Assembly: GCF_030519475.1 (NCBI RefSeq)
Contig: NZ_JAUMKD010000002.1
Coordinates: 429,501 to 493,500, forward strand
Origin: Micromonospora sp. C28SCA-DRY-2
GTDB taxonomy: Bacteria > Actinomycetota > Actinomycetes > Mycobacteriales > Micromonosporaceae
DNA: 64,000 bases
Direction of reading: 5' to 3'
The translations under genes and the position numbers were made by a program. This document shows, piece after piece, positions 1 to 8,328 of the stretch. Positions within the stretch are counted from its first letter, which is position 1, and every line of letters begins with the position of its first letter. The notes below the pieces were generated by a model. The model worked only from the letters and a program-made list of their open reading frames with translations, had not been told where the DNA came from and searched no databases.

Positions 1-1
1 G

Positions 2-508
2 GCCAACGCGTACGCGGCCATCGCGGCGGACGGGCGGTACTGCGAGGCGATCCCGGTGCAGTCCATCCACAACCGGGACGGCACGCCGACCACGTACCGG
101 ACCGCCGGCGGGATCGAACGCGAGGTCGCCAAGCCGCGCTGCCGGCAGGTGGTGAGCGCGGACGCGGCCCGGGCCGCCACCGACGCCGCCCGCTGCCCCA
201 CCGGCGACACCCCGGCCCGCGGCAGCTGCGGCGGCTGGTCGACGGCGGACAGCGTGCGGGGCACGGTCGGGCGGCCGGTGGCCGGCAAGACGGGTACCAC
301 TGACAGCACCCGGTCCGCCTGGTTCGTCGGCTACACCCCGGAGCTGGCCGCGGCGAGCTTCATCTCGGACCCGGACAACCCGTTCAACGCGGTCGGCGAC
401 GGCCAGTCACAGATCCCGATCGCCGCGGTCGCGGAGACCCTCCGCGACGCCCTCAAGGGCAAGCCGACCCGCCAGTTCACCCCACCCTCCGACCGCATGG
501 TCGGCTGA
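2..508 (+). CDS. Penicillin-binding protein, C-terminal fragment
   Basis: C-terminal end of a peptidoglycan transpeptidase whose start lies before the window; the reading frame is open from base 2. The visible part carries the third active-site motif of penicillin-binding transpeptidases, GKTGTT, near base 290, followed by the usual strand WFVGYTPELA and a short polar tail. The protein would act outside the membrane in cell-wall cross-linking. The spacing and the NAYAAIAADGRYC stretch upstream resemble class A (bifunctional glycosyltransferase/transpeptidase) enzymes, but the domain that would prove it is outside the window. Confidence 0.85.
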   Translation, partial: ANAYAAIAADGRYCEAIPVQSIHNRDGTPTTYRTAGGIEREVAKPRCRQVVSADAARAATDAARCPTGDTPARGSCGGWSTADSVRGTVGRPVAGKTGTTDSTRSAWFVGYTPELAAASFISDPDNPFNAVGDGQSQIPIAAVAETLRDALKGKPTRQFTPPSDRMVG

Positions 509-515
509 CCACCTC

Positions 516-560
516 GGGGCCGGGTCGGCCACGGGTCCGAGCCCGAGACCGCCCGGCCCC
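516..560. terminator. Possible bidirectional terminator
   Basis: Nine-base perfect inverted repeat (GGGGCCGGG / CCCGGCCCC, 27-base loop) between two convergent genes. No T-run, so only weak support. Confidence 0.35.
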
Positions 561-628
561 TCGACACGGCGGCGGCGGGCCCGCCTGGCCCGCGACCACG
601 GCGACGCCGGCCGGCCCGGGCGGCGGGG

Positions 629-1198
629 TCAGTGGAGGTCGGCGGTCACGAAGGACCAGACCTCCAGGTCGACCCGGCCGCCGCGGGCGTAGCCGGCGTT
701 GCGGAGCAGGCCCTCGTAGCTGAAGCCGGCTTTCTCGGCCACCCGGCGCGAGGCCAGGTTGCCCGGCGCCACCCGCAGCTCGACCCGCTGGAAGCCGTGC
801 TCCAGGATCAAGGCGATGGCCAGCGCGTCGACCGCCTCGGCGGCCAGGCCGAACCCGCGGGCGTGCGGCGCCATCGCGTAGGAGATCTCGGTGCACCGGG
901 CACCCCAGTCGGTACGCCGGGTCCAGAGGCAGCCGACCACCCGGCCGTCCTCCCGGCGGACCACCCCGTAGTGGTCCCCGTCGCCGCTGTCCCGCCGCTG
1001 CCGGGCCAGGTCAGTGCACCAGGCGTGGCCGTCGATCTGGCCCGTCGAGTCGGCCAGCGGCAGCCAGCGCTGGGTCTGCTTGTCGGCGAAGACCTCGTCG
1101 GCCGCGGGCGCGTCCGCCGCCGCCAGCTGGCGCACCTCGGTACGCGGGGTGGAGACGGTCAGCGCCGGGAACCGGCGGATCGCCACCTGACCGATCAC
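629..1198 (-). CDS. GNAT family N-acetyltransferase
   Basis: A 189-residue protein of the GNAT fold, related to ribosomal-protein/amino-acid acetyltransferases of the RimJ/RimL type. The acetyl-CoA binding segment RGFGLAAEA and the later NLASRRVAEKAGF block are clear. The GTG start overlaps the stop of the CobB-like gene by four bases (GTGA, 1195-1198), so it is translationally coupled to it. Its substrate cannot be told from sequence. The coupling to a cobalamin-type gene may be functional or merely positional. Confidence 0.88.
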   Translation of the reverse strand: MIGQVAIRRFPALTVSTPRTEVRQLAAADAPAADEVFADKQTQRWLPLADSTGQIDGHAWCTDLARQRRDSGDGDHYGVVRREDGRVVGCLWTRRTDWGARCTEISYAMAPHARGFGLAAEAVDALAIALILEHGFQRVELRVAPGNLASRRVAEKAGFSYEGLLRNAGYARGGRVDLEVWSFVTADLH

Positions 1199-2589
1199 GC
1201 CGGCACCCCGCCGGGCCGGGCCCCCTCGGCCGCCGGCTCCGCCGCCGCGGCGGTAACCAACCGGGCGGCGATCGCCGGATCCGCGGCCCAGTGCACCACC
1301 AGCTGCGAGGCGTGCACGCCCCGCCAGACGAAGCCCTCCGGGGAACCGCCCGACCAGCTCCAGACCGGACGCTGCCCGGCCCGCGGGGTGAGCACCGCCC
1401 GGTGCGCCTTGTGCCCGGCCACCACGGCCCCGGCCGGCGCGACCACGCTGCCGGTCACCGCGGTCGCCTCGCGGTAGCCGACCACCATGCCCTCCCGGCT
1501 GGCGCCGACCGCGTCGAGCACCCCGCACATCGGCAGCCCGTCCAGCTCCCGGGCCAGCCAGAGCAGGCCGGCGCCCTCGGCCACCACCGGCCGGCCGGTG
1601 CGGGCCAGCTCGGCGACCGCTATGCAGAGCCGGCGGTTGGCGGAGAGCTGCTCCGCGTACGACTCGGGCAGGCCGCCGCCGACCACCAGCGCCCGGCTGC
1701 CGGCCGGCAGCGCCTCGTCGCGCAGCGGATCGAGCGTGACCACCTCGGCCCCGGCCGCCCGCAGCAGCTCGGCGGTCTCGGCGTGGCTGTAGCTGCCGCC
1801 CGGCCCGCCGGCGAGCGCCACCACCGGGCGCTCCCCCGCCGGCGGCTCGCCGGCCGGGTTCGGCGACCAGGGCGCGGCGGGCAGCGGCGGGGCGGAGCGG
1901 GCCAGCCCGAGCAGCCGGTCCAGGTCGACGGTGGCGGCGACCGCCTCGCCGAGGCGGCGCACCGCCCGGGTGGCCTCGCCGGAGCCGGCCAGCGCGGGTA
2001 CGGCACCCAACCGGCGTGCCGGCAGCACCGGGGGCAGGTCCTGGCGGCGCAGCGCGCCGTAGACCGGCACGCCGATGTCGTCGAGCGCCTCGCGCAGCAG
2101 CGCCTCGTGCCGGGCCGAGGCGACCCGGTTGAGGATCACCCCGCCCAGCCAGATCTGCTCGTCGTACGACCGGAAGCCGTGCACCAGCGCGGCCACCGAC
2201 TGCCCGATGGCGGCCACGTCGACCACCAGCACGACCGGGCTGCGCAGCGCTATCGCGACGGCTGCCGTCGACTCGGTCTCCGGGCGGCCGGCGAGGCTGT
2301 CGTAGAGGCCCATGCTGCCCTGCACCAGAGCGAGCGCGGCCCCGGCGGCGCCGTGCCCGAGCAGGGGGGCGATCCGGTCCGCGCCGACCAGCCGGGGGTC
2401 CAGGTTGCGCCCGGGCCGCCCGGCGGCGAGCCCGAGGTACGCCGCGTCGACCTGGTCCGGGCCGACCTTGAACCCGGCGACCGCGTCGCCCCGGTCGGCG
2501 AGTGCGGCGAGCAACCCGATCGCCAGCGCGTTCTTGCCGTGCCCGGAGGACGGCGCGCTGAGCACCAGGCGCGGCACCACGGTCATCAT
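1195..2589 (-). CDS. CobB/CbiA-like protein with degenerate active sites
   Basis: About 464 residues, the length and domain order of cobyrinate a,c-diamide synthase: N-terminal P-loop domain, then a C-terminal glutamine amidotransferase domain. True CobB amidates cobyrinate using glutamine and ATP. Here the P-loop reads SGHGKNA rather than SGxGKTT; the family VEGxMGLxDG is VQGSMGLYDS (Q90); GPDxIDPxxH is GPDQVDAAYL; the nucleophile box AECxGL is AEGAGL, with Gly339 at the Cys position (codon 1573-1575, one base from TGC); and the closing ASYxHxHW is ASQLVVHW. The start is one of two adjacent ATGs behind GAGGGAG. It is probably a divergent paralog or an ammonia-dependent or inactive form, not a standard CobB. 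Confidence 0.8.
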   Translation of the reverse strand: MMTVVPRLVLSAPSSGHGKNALAIGLLAALADRGDAVAGFKVGPDQVDAAYLGLAAGRPGRNLDPRLVGADRIAPLLGHGAAGAALALVQGSMGLYDSLAGRPETESTAAVAIALRSPVVLVVDVAAIGQSVAALVHGFRSYDEQIWLGGVILNRVASARHEALLREALDDIGVPVYGALRRQDLPPVLPARRLGAVPALAGSGEATRAVRRLGEAVAATVDLDRLLGLARSAPPLPAAPWSPNPAGEPPAGERPVVALAGGPGGSYSHAETAELLRAAGAEVVTLDPLRDEALPAGSRALVVGGGLPESYAEQLSANRRLCIAVAELARTGRPVVAEGAGLLWLARELDGLPMCGVLDAVGASREGMVVGYREATAVTGSVVAPAGAVVAGHKAHRAVLTPRAGQRPVWSWSGGSPEGFVWRGVHASQLVVHWAADPAIAARLVTAAAAEPAAEGARPGGVPA

Positions 2590-2739
2590 CGACTCCCTCG
2601 CGGCGGCGGGTACGCGGCCACGGACCGCAGCCGCGGCCCGCCCGCGTGACGATAGCCGAACCGCCGCGCGGGCGAGCGCCGCGCGACGGACGGGTCGCGG
2701 CGGCACCCGGTCCGGCGCGGGTGGCCCGGGTCATACGGG

Positions 2740-2745
2740 TAGCCT
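2740..2745 (+). promoter_or_regulatory. -10 element, leaderless SURF1 gene
   Basis: TAGCCT followed by 7 bases and the GTG at 2753, with no Shine-Dalgarno sequence. Confidence 0.6.
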
Positions 2746-2752
2746 CGTGGGG

Positions 2753-3571
2753 GTGTACCGGTTCCTGCTGACGCCGCGCTGGCTGGGCATCCTCGCGCTG
2801 ACCCTGGTGGCCGCGACGGTGATGGTGCTGCTCGGCAACTGGCAGCTGGACCGCTACCGGGGTCGCACCGAGATCAACGAGCGGATCGACGCCGGCCTGC
2901 GGATGGCCCCGGTGCCGCTGCGGGAGGCGGTGCCCGCGCCGACCGGCGGCAGCGGCACGGCCGGCCCCGCGCCGGCCGAGGAGAAGACCTGGACCCGGGT
3001 CACCGTGACCGGCCGGTACGACACCGCGAACGTGGTCCTGGTCCGTGGCCGGACGGCGGAGAACCGGGTCGGCTTCGAGGTGCTCACCCCGCTCGTCCTG
3101 GCCGACGGCACGGCGGTGCTGGTGGACCGGGGCTGGATCCCGCCGGCCCCGGGTGGCGCCGTCGCCCAGCCGCAGGTGCCGGCCGCCCCGCCCGGCGAGG
3201 TCACGGTGGTGGGCCGGGTGCACGCCAGCGAGAGCGGCTCGGTCGGGGTGTCCCGGCGCGAGGGCCGGCTGGAGACCCGGCGGATCGGCGTCCCCCAGCT
3301 CGCCCGCGAGCTGCCCTACCCGGTGCACGGGGCGTACCTGCTGCTGGACGAGCAGACGCCGGCGGCCGACCCGGCCTTCGTGGCGGTGCCGGTCGGGCAC
3401 GCCAACAACTGGCAGAACTTCGGCTACGTCGTGCAGTGGTGGCTCTTCGCCGGGATGACGCTGTTCGGCTACGTCTGGGTGGCCCGCCGGGAGGCCCGCC
3501 GGCTGTCCGGGGCGGCGCCGCGGCGGCCGGTCGACCGGGCCGCCGAGCCCGCCCCGAGCACCTCGGCCTGA
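2753..3571 (+). CDS. SURF1 family protein
   Basis: A 272-residue membrane protein of the SURF1 family, which assists assembly of heme-copper cytochrome c oxidase. It has an N-terminal transmembrane helix (about residues 5-24) followed at once by the family signature GNWQLDRYRGR, a periplasmic domain containing LVDRGWIPP, and a C-terminal helix (VQWWLFAGMTLFGYVW). The GTG start is set by the leaderless pattern; a GTG six bases upstream is possible. It converges on the DNA ligase gene with a 34-base gap. Confidence 0.92.
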   Translation: MYRFLLTPRWLGILALTLVAATVMVLLGNWQLDRYRGRTEINERIDAGLRMAPVPLREAVPAPTGGSGTAGPAPAEEKTWTRVTVTGRYDTANVVLVRGRTAENRVGFEVLTPLVLADGTAVLVDRGWIPPAPGGAVAQPQVPAAPPGEVTVVGRVHASESGSVGVSRREGRLETRRIGVPQLARELPYPVHGAYLLLDEQTPAADPAFVAVPVGHANNWQNFGYVVQWWLFAGMTLFGYVWVARREARRLSGAAPRRPVDRAAEPAPSTSA

Positions 3572-3605
3572 GCGGCACGCGGGGTTCCGCCCGGCGGGCC
3601 GGGCG

Positions 3606-5189
3606 TCAGCCGGTGGCCCGGCCGGCGTGTATGGCGCGGACCGCGTCGATGGTGTCGGCCTCGGCGGCGGTCTTGTCGTCGCGGTAGCGCACCACCCGGG
3701 CGAAGCGCAGGGCCATGCCACCCGGATAGCGGGAGCTGGTCTGCACCCCGTCGAAGGCGATCTCGACCACCTGCTCGGGCCGGACCCGCACCACCCAGTC
3801 GCCCTTCTCCACGGCCAGGTCGAGGAAGCGCTCGGTCTGCCAGCGCAGCAGCTCGTCGGTGAGGCCCTTGAACGTCTTGCCGAGCATCACGAACTCGCCG
3901 GTGCGCGGGTCGCGGGCGCCGAGGTGCAGGTTCGACAGCCAGCCGGTGCGCCGGCCGCTGCCCCACTCCACCGCGAGCACCACCAGGTCGAGGGTGTGCC
4001 GGGGCTTCACCTTCACCCAGGCGGAGCCGCGCCGGCCGGCGTCGTAGGGCGCGTCGGGCGACTTGACCACGACGCCCTCCTGGCCGGCGTCGATCGCCGC
4101 GGCGAACGCCGCGCCGGCCCGCTCCGGCCCGTCGACCTCCATCCGCCCGACCAGCAGCGAGGCGTCGACCGCGCCGGCCAGCGCGGCCCAGCGCTCCCGG
4201 CCGGGCAGGTCGATCAGATCCGCGCCGTCGAGGTGCAGCAGGTCGAAGAAGTACGGGGTGAGCACCGGCTGGCCGGTGGTCTCGGCGGCGGCGAGCACCG
4301 CCGGGGCGACCGGGGTGCGCCCGGTGGTGCTCGGGGTGGTGCGCCGGGCGGCGCGGCTGGCGGTCTCCTGGAACGGCAGTGGCCGCCCGGCCGCGTCCAG
4401 CCCGATGGCCTCGCCGTCGAGCACCAGCTCGCGACCGGGCAGCGCCCGGACGGCGGCGACCACCTCGGGCACCCGGGTGGTGATGTCGTCGAGGCTGCGG
4501 CTGAACACGGCGATCTCCGACCCGGAGCGGTGCACCTGGATCCGGATGCCGTCGAGCTTGACGTCGACCACGGCCGGCGTGCCGGTCGCGGCGAGCGCCT
4601 CGTCGACCGAGGGTGCGCTCTGCGCCAGCATCGGCGCCAGCGGGCGCCCGACCCGCAGGCCGAAGGTGGCCAGCGCCGGGGCGCCCCCGGTGAGCGCGGC
4701 CACCGCCACGGCCCGCAGGTCACCGGCGAGCAGCAGGGCCCGCCGGACGGCGGTGAGCGGCACCTCGGCCGCCCGGGCCACCGCGTCGGCGAGCAGCCCC
4801 GCCTGGGCGCCCTGCCGCAGCTCGCCGCCGAAGAGCGCGGTGAGCAGGCGTTGCTCGTCGGCGGTGGCGGCGGCGAAGAGCCCTCCGAGCAGCGCCCGAC
4901 GCCGGGCCTGCGAACCGGGACCGTGCACCGCGGCGATCTCGTCGATCGCCGCGTCGACAGCGGCCACGGTCAGCGTGGGCTGCTCGGCGGCGGGCGGCAG
5001 GTCGCGCAGGCTCGCCCAGCCCACCCCGGTCTGCCGCTGGCGCAGCTCGCCGGCGAGCCAGCCGGCGCCGGCCGCGATCTCCGCCGGGTCGAGCCGGCGC
5101 AGGGCGTCGGCGAGCAGCTCCACCTTGGCGCGCCGGCCGCTGGTGGCGGCGACGGCGGCGGAGGTGGCTGCCAGGTCGATGAACCGCAC
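3606..5189 (-). CDS. ATP-dependent DNA ligase (LigB-type)
   Basis: A 527-residue ATP-dependent DNA ligase, close in length and layout to mycobacterial LigB: an N-terminal DNA-binding domain (about 1-190), the adenylation domain with the nucleophile lysine in VKLDGIR (Lys211), downstream nucleotidyltransferase motifs ([24 protein letters not shown]), the lysine-rich WVKVKP motif, and a C-terminal OB-fold. Actinobacteria carry these alongside the essential NAD-dependent ligase, so it is probably a repair or accessory ligase. The GTG start at 5189 sits behind AGGATGAATCC; a CAGGAT -10 at six bases may make it leaderless. Confidence 0.93.
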   Translation of the reverse strand: MRFIDLAATSAAVAATSGRRAKVELLADALRRLDPAEIAAGAGWLAGELRQRQTGVGWASLRDLPPAAEQPTLTVAAVDAAIDEIAAVHGPGSQARRRALLGGLFAAATADEQRLLTALFGGELRQGAQAGLLADAVARAAEVPLTAVRRALLLAGDLRAVAVAALTGGAPALATFGLRVGRPLAPMLAQSAPSVDEALAATGTPAVVDVKLDGIRIQVHRSGSEIAVFSRSLDDITTRVPEVVAAVRALPGRELVLDGEAIGLDAAGRPLPFQETASRAARRTTPSTTGRTPVAPAVLAAAETTGQPVLTPYFFDLLHLDGADLIDLPGRERWAALAGAVDASLLVGRMEVDGPERAGAAFAAAIDAGQEGVVVKSPDAPYDAGRRGSAWVKVKPRHTLDLVVLAVEWGSGRRTGWLSNLHLGARDPRTGEFVMLGKTFKGLTDELLRWQTERFLDLAVEKGDWVVRVRPEQVVEIAFDGVQTSSRYPGGMALRFARVVRYRDDKTAAEADTIDAVRAIHAGRATG

Positions 5190-5308
5190 GGATTCATCCT
5201 GCCAGCCACCCCCGACACCACCGCGGCATTGCCGTGCCCGGCCGGCGCGGCCCCCAGGACCAATCGCCACGCCGGCCGGGACACCCACCGCGCGGACCGG
5301 CGGGCCGG

Positions 5309-5515
5309 TCAGGCCGAGACGGGCTCCTCGATGCGCAGGCCGCGGGCACGGACCTCGTCGGCGACCCGGGAGAGCACCGCGTCCAGCGCGACCAGGGCGG
5401 CGGAGAGCTCGCCGAGCTGTTCCTTGAGCGTGTCCTCGGGCCACGCGGAGACGTCGACGTCCCCCAGAGCGCTGACGGCGGCCCCCAGCCGGGCCATCAC
5501 CTCGTTCGTACTCAT
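5309..5515 (-). CDS. Small helical protein resembling a DUF222 N-terminus
   Basis: A 68-residue protein predicted to be almost all helix ([19 protein letters not shown], then a heptad-like leucine/alanine stretch ending VADEVRARG). The pattern resembles the N-terminal helices of the large DUF222/13E12-repeat HNH endonucleases of actinobacteria, but there is no HNH domain, so it is either a stand-alone small protein or a remnant. It has its own leaderless promoter, which argues for expression. Function unknown. Confidence 0.7.
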   Translation of the reverse strand: MSTNEVMARLGAAVSALGDVDVSAWPEDTLKEQLGELSAALVALDAVLSRVADEVRARGLRIEEPVSA

Positions 5516-5522
5516 GTTCGAA

Positions 5523-5528
5523 AGGCTA
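5523..5528 (-). promoter_or_regulatory. -10 element, leaderless small gene
   Basis: TAGCCT on the minus strand, 7 bases before the ATG at 5515. Confidence 0.6.
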
Positions 5529-5592
5529 TAACAGCCCGGCGCCCGACACACCGCAAACTCCCACATCAACCGGGAAGTTACGGTTCCGACGC

Positions 5593-6960
5593 CTACCGGC
5601 CCTTCGTGCCCGCCTCGGCCACCTTGGCCAGCAGCAGCGTCTCGGCCAGGCAGACCCGCGCGAACTCGCCCAGGTGCAGGCTCTCGTTCGGGCCGTGCGC
5701 CCGGGCGTGCGGGTCCTCCACACCGGTCACCAGGATCGCCGCCTGCGGGAACATCTCCTGGAAGGTGGCGATGAACGGGATCGACCCGCCGACGCCGATG
5801 TCCACCGGGTCGGTGCCGTCCCAGGCGGTGCGGAAGGCCGACCGGGCGGCGTCGAACATCGGGCCGGCGGCGTCGATGACGCACGGGAAGCCGTCGTGCT
5901 CGAAGCTGACCTCCACCCGCGCCCCCCACGGCACGTGCTTCTCCAGGTGGGTGCGCAGCGCCGCGTACGCCCGCTTGGGGTCGTCGCCCGGCGCGAGCCG
6001 GATGCTCAGCTTGGCCTTGGCCGCCGGCACCAGGGCGTTCGGCGCCTCGCCGGTGGCCGGCGCGTCGATGCCCAGCACGGCCAGCGCCGGCTTGGTCCAG
6101 AGCCGGTCGGTGATCCGGCCAGTGCCGATGAACGACACGCCCTCGACCAACCCGGCCTCGGCGCGGAACCGGTCCTCCGGGTAGTCGACCGTGGCGCCCT
6201 CCCGCCCGACGAGGCCCTCCACCGCCACGTCGCCGGCGTCGGTGTGCAGGGTGGCCAGCAGACGCACCAGGGTGGTGAGCGCGTCCGGCACCGCGCCGCC
6301 GAACATCCCGCTGTGCACCGCGTGGTCGAGCGTGCGCACCTCGACGAAGCAGTTCACGATGCCGCGCAGCGAGGTGGTCAGCGCCGGTACGCCGATGTCC
6401 CAGTTGCCGGAGTCGGCGATCACGATGACGTCCGAGGTGATCTCCTCGCGGTGCTCGGCGAGCAGCCGCTCCAGCGAGTCGGAGCCGTACTCCTCCTCGC
6501 CCTCGATGAAGAGCACCACGCCGACCGGGAGGGCGTCGCCGAACGCGCGCAGCGCCGCCACGTGCGCCATGATCCCGGCCTTGTCGTCGGCGGCGCCGCG
6601 ACCGTAGAGGCGGCCGTCCCGCTCCACCGGCTCGAACGGGTCGGACTCCCACAGCGACAGGTCGCCGACCGGCTGCACGTCGTGGTGGGCGTAGAGCAGC
6701 ACCGTCGGCGCACCGGGCGGGGCCGCCTTCTTCCCGATCACGGCCGGTTGCCCGCCGGAGCGCACGATCTTCACGTCGAGGCCGCAGCCGCGCAGCAGCT
6801 CGGCCACCGCCTCGGCGGAACGCTCGACGTGCGAGTGGTCGAAACCCTCGAACGCGATGCCGGGGATACGCACCAGGCGCTCCAGGTCGGCGCGGACGCC
6901 GGGCAGTTCCCGCTCGACGGCGGCCCGCAGGTCGGACTCGGACATGGTCGGTGTGGTCAT
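5593..6960 (-). CDS. M20 family dipeptidase
   Basis: A 455-residue zinc aminoacylase/dipeptidase of the M20 family. The metal-binding and catalytic residues are visible in order: His and Asp in YAHHDVQPV, the bridging Asp in YGRGAADDKAG, the catalytic Glu pair in IEGEEEYGS, Asp in IADSGNWD, and a C-terminal His in EDPHARAHGPNE. The start at 6960 is preferred over the ATG at 6969 because TACGAT lies exactly seven bases upstream and would initiate transcription at the ATG. Cytoplasmic, cleaving dipeptides or related amides; no operon partner. Confidence 0.92.
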   Translation of the reverse strand: MTTPTMSESDLRAAVERELPGVRADLERLVRIPGIAFEGFDHSHVERSAEAVAELLRGCGLDVKIVRSGGQPAVIGKKAAPPGAPTVLLYAHHDVQPVGDLSLWESDPFEPVERDGRLYGRGAADDKAGIMAHVAALRAFGDALPVGVVLFIEGEEEYGSDSLERLLAEHREEITSDVIVIADSGNWDIGVPALTTSLRGIVNCFVEVRTLDHAVHSGMFGGAVPDALTTLVRLLATLHTDAGDVAVEGLVGREGATVDYPEDRFRAEAGLVEGVSFIGTGRITDRLWTKPALAVLGIDAPATGEAPNALVPAAKAKLSIRLAPGDDPKRAYAALRTHLEKHVPWGARVEVSFEHDGFPCVIDAAGPMFDAARSAFRTAWDGTDPVDIGVGGSIPFIATFQEMFPQAAILVTGVEDPHARAHGPNESLHLGEFARVCLAETLLLAKVAEAGTKGR

Positions 6961-6967
6961 GACCGGC

Positions 6968-6973
6968 ATCGTA
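6968..6973 (-). promoter_or_regulatory. -10 element, leaderless M20 peptidase
   Basis: TACGAT, 7 bases before the ATG at 6960; it overlaps the alternative upstream ATG and so argues against that start. Confidence 0.55.
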
Positions 6974-7019
6974 TGCCGGCCTTACCGGCCCGCACCGCCC
7001 GAGGCGGTGCCGACGCTGG

Positions 7020-7643
7020 TCAGCGCAGCCGCTGGTAGTAGCGGTCACGGTCGTGCGGCAGCCTCGGCGCCCCGTCGACCACCAGGTCGGCCCGCGCCCG
7101 GGTGCGGTCGGCGGCGAAGTGCGCCCGCTCGCCGGCGTGCCAGCGGCGCAGCTCCGGCAGGATCTGCGCGCCGTCGCGCTCGACCGCCCGGGCCAGCCGC
7201 AGCGGCGCCGGGGCGGTGACGAAGACGGCGAGCGTGAGGTCCGGCCGGGCGGCCGCCCGGGCCGCGCTCACCCCCTCGACGAGCAGCACCGGCGTCACCG
7301 GCACCGGCACCGGACGCGGCAGGAAGCGCTGCCGTACCCAGCTGTACCGCTGGTAGGCGCCCGGCCGGCCGGCGCGCAGCGGCGCCAGCACGCACGCCTC
7401 CAGCCGGGGCCAGAAGGTGAGCTGGTCGGCCCAGCCGTCGAGCAGGTCGTCGGTGTGCACCACCGGTGGTCGCCCGCCGCCGGGGAGCGCGGCGAGGGCG
7501 TCCGCGAGACGCGCCGCGAAGAAGCTCTTGCCCGCGCCGCTGGGCCCGTCGACGGCCACCAGCCGGGTCCGTCCCAACCGCGCCGGCGCGGCCAGCACGC
7601 GGCGGGCCAGTTGGGCGTACGCCTCGACCACGACCACCGCCAC
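7020..7643 (-). CDS. Uridine kinase-like P-loop protein
   Basis: A 207-residue P-loop kinase of the uridine/phosphoribulokinase type. The Walker A motif DGPSGAGKS lies near residue 35, a Walker B-like LLVEGVSA is mid-protein, and HTDDLLDGW fits the phosphate-acceptor loop. It has an LID-like arginine-rich tail. The substrate cannot be assigned; actinobacterial proteins of this type are usually annotated only as ATP-binding or uridine kinase. The GTG start is set by TACCGT six bases upstream. Confidence 0.8.
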   Translation of the reverse strand: MAVVVVEAYAQLARRVLAAPARLGRTRLVAVDGPSGAGKSFFAARLADALAALPGGGRPPVVHTDDLLDGWADQLTFWPRLEACVLAPLRAGRPGAYQRYSWVRQRFLPRPVPVPVTPVLLVEGVSAARAAARPDLTLAVFVTAPAPLRLARAVERDGAQILPELRRWHAGERAHFAADRTRARADLVVDGAPRLPHDRDRYYQRLR

Positions 7644-7649
7644 CCGCCG

Positions 7650-7655
7650 ACGGTA
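7650..7655 (-). promoter_or_regulatory. -10 element, leaderless kinase gene
   Basis: TACCGT on the minus strand, 6 bases before the GTG at 7643. Confidence 0.55.
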
Positions 7656-7850
7656 ACCGGCCCCGCGGGCCGGCCCGCCGCCCGGGCCGGCGGCCCCCGG
7701 TTCCCGGCCGGCGTCGGTGCCGGTGCGGACCGCGGTGCCGGCGGCACGGTGCGGATCGCGGTGGCGCGCGGGTCGCCCGTTCGGGCGGTCGTGGCACGGA
7801 CCGGGGCCGTTCCCCGGCCGGACGCCCGGACGGGACGGGATGATCGGCTG

Positions 7851-8267
7851 GTGTCCCACAGCGTGATGAGTCCGGGCGTCGACGCCCTGCTGGAACAGGC
7901 CCGCGCCGGGGTACGCCGGCTGACCCCGCACCAGACCGTCGAGGCGGTCCGCACCGGGGCCCTGCTGATCGACACCCGCACCGAACGGCAGCGGCAGGAA
8001 CAGGGCGAACTGCCCGGCGCCATCGTCGTCGACCGCACGGTCCTGGAGTGGCGGTTGGACCCGGCCAGCGCCTGGCGGATCCCCGAGGCCACCGGGTACG
8101 ACCTGCGGATCGTGCTGGCCTGCCGGCACGGCTACAGCTCCAGCCTGGCGGTGGCGAGCCTGCGGGCGCTGGGACTGCACCGGGCCACCGACATGATCGG
8201 CGGGGTGCAGGCGTGGCTGGCCGCCGGGCTGCCGATGTCCGACCGGCCGGCCGACGTCCGCTACTGA
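7851..8267 (+). CDS. Rhodanese-like sulfurtransferase
   Basis: A 138-residue single rhodanese domain. The fold is marked by LLIDTRTERQR near the N-terminus, the active-site loop ACRHGYSSSLA with the catalytic Cys, and the C-terminal IGGVQAWLAAGLP. It would pass a sulfane sulfur to an unknown acceptor. GTG 7851 is taken as start (GATGAT six bases upstream), but GTG 7863 and ATG 7866 are possible. It converges on an unknown gene across a terminator-like repeat. Confidence 0.88.
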   Translation: MSHSVMSPGVDALLEQARAGVRRLTPHQTVEAVRTGALLIDTRTERQRQEQGELPGAIVVDRTVLEWRLDPASAWRIPEATGYDLRIVLACRHGYSSSLAVASLRALGLHRATDMIGGVQAWLAAGLPMSDRPADVRY

Positions 8268-8273
8268 CCGGAT

Positions 8274-8327
8274 CCCCGGCGGCGGTGCGGCTCTGCTCGG
8301 CGGGTCCGCCGGCTCTCCCCGCCGGGG
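8274..8327. terminator. Bidirectional terminator-like repeat
   Basis: CCCCGGCGG / CCGCCGGGG arms, with a further ACTGACC / GGTCAGT pair outside them that includes both stop codons. Lies between convergent genes. Confidence 0.5.
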
Positions 8328-8328
8328 G

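Noticed and set aside
629..3721. A 1030-codon open frame on the minus strand
   Set aside because: Only its last 190 codons (GNAT) look like protein; the rest is antisense/other-frame to CobB-like and SURF1 genes, open because of high GC.
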